A DNA stretch of 64,000 bases from MedAcidi-G1 sp002294285 (GTDB lineage Bacteria; Actinomycetota; Acidimicrobiia; Acidimicrobiales; MedAcidi-G1). Position numbers and translations under genes: made by a program. How positions within the stretch are numbered: the stretch's first letter is position 1; each line of letters begins with the position of its first letter. Shown here in pieces: positions 62,667 through 64,000 of the stretch. Location of the stretch: assembly GCA_963999645.1 (NCBI GenBank), contig CAXEUY010000005.1, positions 48,866 to 112,865 of the forward strand, written 5' to 3'. The notes below the pieces were generated by a model, which was not told the origin of the DNA, searched no databases, and saw only the letters and a program-made list of their open reading frames with translations.

Positions 62667-62696
62667 CAGGGCCCATGGGTTAACCCATGGGCCCTG
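62667..62696. terminator. Perfect 30-base palindrome between substrate-binding protein and livF
   Basis: 15-base arms with no spacer, centre GTTAAC; CAGGGCCCATGGGTT is followed by its exact complement. On the minus strand it is followed by AACTTTTTACT. It forms a long G+C-rich stem in an A+T-rich region, probably a partial terminator or mRNA stabiliser that raises the expression of the binding protein over the rest of the operon. Confidence 0.75.
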
Positions 62697-62716
62697 TAAC
62701 TACATTCCTATTTTAA

Positions 62717-64000
62717 TTAGAAGTCGAATTCAGAAGCATATGAGCTCTCATAACCAACTTCTACAGCCTCAACACCATTAGGAACATCCGGATTTACTCG
62801 GAAAATCGTATTTGCTGTTGCCGGCTGTCTTTCATCAGCTGAACCATACTGATATTCACCAGAAAGACCTTCAAAGTCAACACTCATCTCAGTTGAAGCT
62901 TTAAGGATTCCCTCACGTGACAAATCACCATTAGCTACAGCTTTTTCAAGTGCTCCTGCGCTAGCCATGGCCATTACATATCCAGCTGCAAAGTAATAAT
63001 CAGGTGCTTGATCTGGTGCATAGGTAGCCATTCTTTCCATCATTGCGACAGCACCGGGCATACTTGTATCTCCCCAAGTACTTCCTTCACCTACAATGAT
63101 CAAATTTTCCTGCAAGTATGGGGCGAGAGCTGATGCAGCAAAGACGTTAATCCATACTGGGGATTGACCTATCCATGTTGGTGCAAAACCTGCACCTGCA
63201 GCTGCACCACCTATTCCTCCTACTGCAGAAGGAAGCGCTGTCAACCAAACAACTTCACATCCTGCTCCCTGTAGTTGTCCTATCTGAGCGCTGAAATCAG
63301 CATCTCCTGGAACATACCTTGCAACTTCAGTAACTGTGATTCCTACCTTTGGAGCAATCCAATCAAGCCCAGCCTGACCAGCTTCTCCATAAGGATCGTC
63401 TTGAATCAAGCTGCAATAAACCTGATCGGTTGAACCGCCACCTTCATTCAACCACCAATCAATTCCATTGATTACTTGGACCTGATATGGGGCACCCCAA
63501 GGGATCAAATTAGATTCACGAACCCATGCAGAATCTAGTGATGCAGGAACTGCCATTAAACCATCTTCTTTTAACGATTCAAGAACTGCGGTTGTAACAG
63601 GTGTTCCAAAAAGATTACCTACTATCGCTATATCGTCTTTCATGTCGTTATAAGCCTGAACGGCAACACTCGGATTGTAAGTGCTATCAGCATCTACAAG
63701 TTCCACAGGGTATTTACCAGCAATACCCCCTTGAGAGTTAACCCACTCATAATAGGTTGCAACACCAGCTTGTAATGGAAGGCCAATTATTGCTGCAGGT
63801 CCACTGAAGTCATTTATGATTCCCACTTTGATTGTCGTTCCATCAAAACCAGCTGTAACTTCTGGCTCTGCTGCGATTTCTGGTCCTTCGATTGTGTCTG
63901 GTGTGTCACCAGCAGCTAGAGAAGCTGAAGCTGAAGCGATCCATCCATCAACATGGTCGGCGTTAGCAGCCATCCATCCTGAAGCAAGCTCAATAATGTG
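62717..64000 (-). CDS. ABC transporter substrate-binding protein (LivK-like), 5' end outside window
   Basis: Periplasmic binding protein of type 1 (leucine/isoleucine/amide). From about position 63850 the sequence has IKVGIINDFSGPAAIIGLPLQAGV, YYEWVNSQGGIAGKYPVELVDAD, VAIVGNLFGTP-type strand and GIDWWLNEGGGS. The frame runs off at base 64000; an ATG at 63973 is internal to the frame. No signal peptide is visible: the ~50 residues before the binding fold (including GWMAANADHVDGWIASAS and an Ala/Glu/Pro-rich linker) are an N-terminal extension whose start is missing. First visible gene of the operon. Confidence 0.9.
   Translation of the reverse strand, partial: HIIELASGWMAANADHVDGWIASASASLAAGDTPDTIEGPEIAAEPEVTAGFDGTTIKVGIINDFSGPAAIIGLPLQAGVATYYEWVNSQGGIAGKYPVELVDADSTYNPSVAVQAYNDMKDDIAIVGNLFGTPVTTAVLESLKEDGLMAVPASLDSAWVRESNLIPWGAPYQVQVINGIDWWLNEGGGSTDQVYCSLIQDDPYGEAGQAGLDWIAPKVGITVTEVARYVPGDADFSAQIGQLQGAGCEVVWLTALPSAVGGIGGAAAGAGFAPTWIGQSPVWINVFAASALAPYLQENLIIVGEGSTWGDTSMPGAVAMMERMATYAPDQAPDYYFAAGYVMAMASAGALEKAVANGDLSREGILKASTEMSVDFEGLSGEYQYGSADERQPATANTIFRVNPDVPNGVEAVEVGYESSYASEFDF

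Noticed and set aside
1..64000. CRISPR array, insertion sequences, prophage
   Set aside because: No regularly spaced repeats, transposase or integrase was seen; repeats are limited to the short ones listed.

Overview
The window is a gene-dense, A+T-rich stretch of bacterial chromosome. Gene content and order point to an actinobacterium, most likely one of the streamlined low-GC marine Acidimicrobiia; that placement is inference. The supporting evidence is: a rex-hemA-hemC block next to proC, mshA-like, ybjN and phosphoglycerate-mutase genes (an order that resembles Streptomyces and Mycobacterium); two probable F420-dependent enzymes; and an acyl-CoA carboxylase beta subunit followed by a candidate epsilon subunit. 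I saw no insertion sequence, prophage or CRISPR array.

Layout. 1-7.8 kb (minus strand): moaD-like, mshA, ybjN, an MFS carrier, proC, a SAM hydroxide adenosyltransferase, a 29-residue membrane peptide, rex, hemA and hemC (cut by the window edge), many of them overlapping by 1-4 bases. 8.5-11.9 kb (minus): aldonolactone-oxidase-like flavoprotein, D-threonine-aldolase-like enzyme, a tandem DUF1330-like protein and a 54-residue acidic peptide. 11.9-21 kb: an MFS pump, a DUF1295 membrane protein and a FAD oxidoreductase on the plus strand face a minus-strand operon of a cytochrome P450 fused to an ABC1/UbiB kinase, a DCC-family protein, a photolyase and a PPOX-class protein; this looks like a light/oxidative-stress and lipid/isoprenoid region. 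21-24 kb: selA and selB.

24-31 kb: an NfeD-type protein, a STAS protein divergent from a degenerate receiver, tRNA-Pro(CGG), and a sulfatase fused to a DJ-1/PfpI domain. 30-38 kb: DEAD-box helicase, transsulfuration pair (cystathionine beta-synthase and gamma-synthase/lyase), a small DUF6356-like gene that lacks a normal start codon, a reductive-dehalogenase-like iron-sulfur protein and a second sulfatase. 39-45 kb: lysC and asd, separated by two unrecognised lipoprotein genes, then an LLM-class oxidoreductase. 45-52 kb: propionyl-CoA carboxylase beta, methylmalonyl-CoA epimerase, recR, dnaX, and tadA flanked by two oppositely oriented serine tRNA genes.

52.7-64 kb (minus) reads as one catabolic/transport operon: substrate-binding protein (cut by the edge), a perfect-palindrome hairpin, livF, livG, an acyl-CoA synthetase, livH, livM, an acetoacetate-decarboxylase-family enzyme, two amidohydrolases and a short-chain dehydrogenase. 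The natural reading is uptake of a carboxylic or amide substrate, CoA activation and breakdown; the substrate cannot be read from the sequence.

Most unusual items: the P450-ABC1 fusion with an altered KxGQ motif, the sulfatase-DJ-1 fusion, the start-less DUF6356-like gene, the 29- and 54-residue genes, the moaD codons that double as the mshA ribosome-binding site, and the two lipoprotein genes between lysC and asd.
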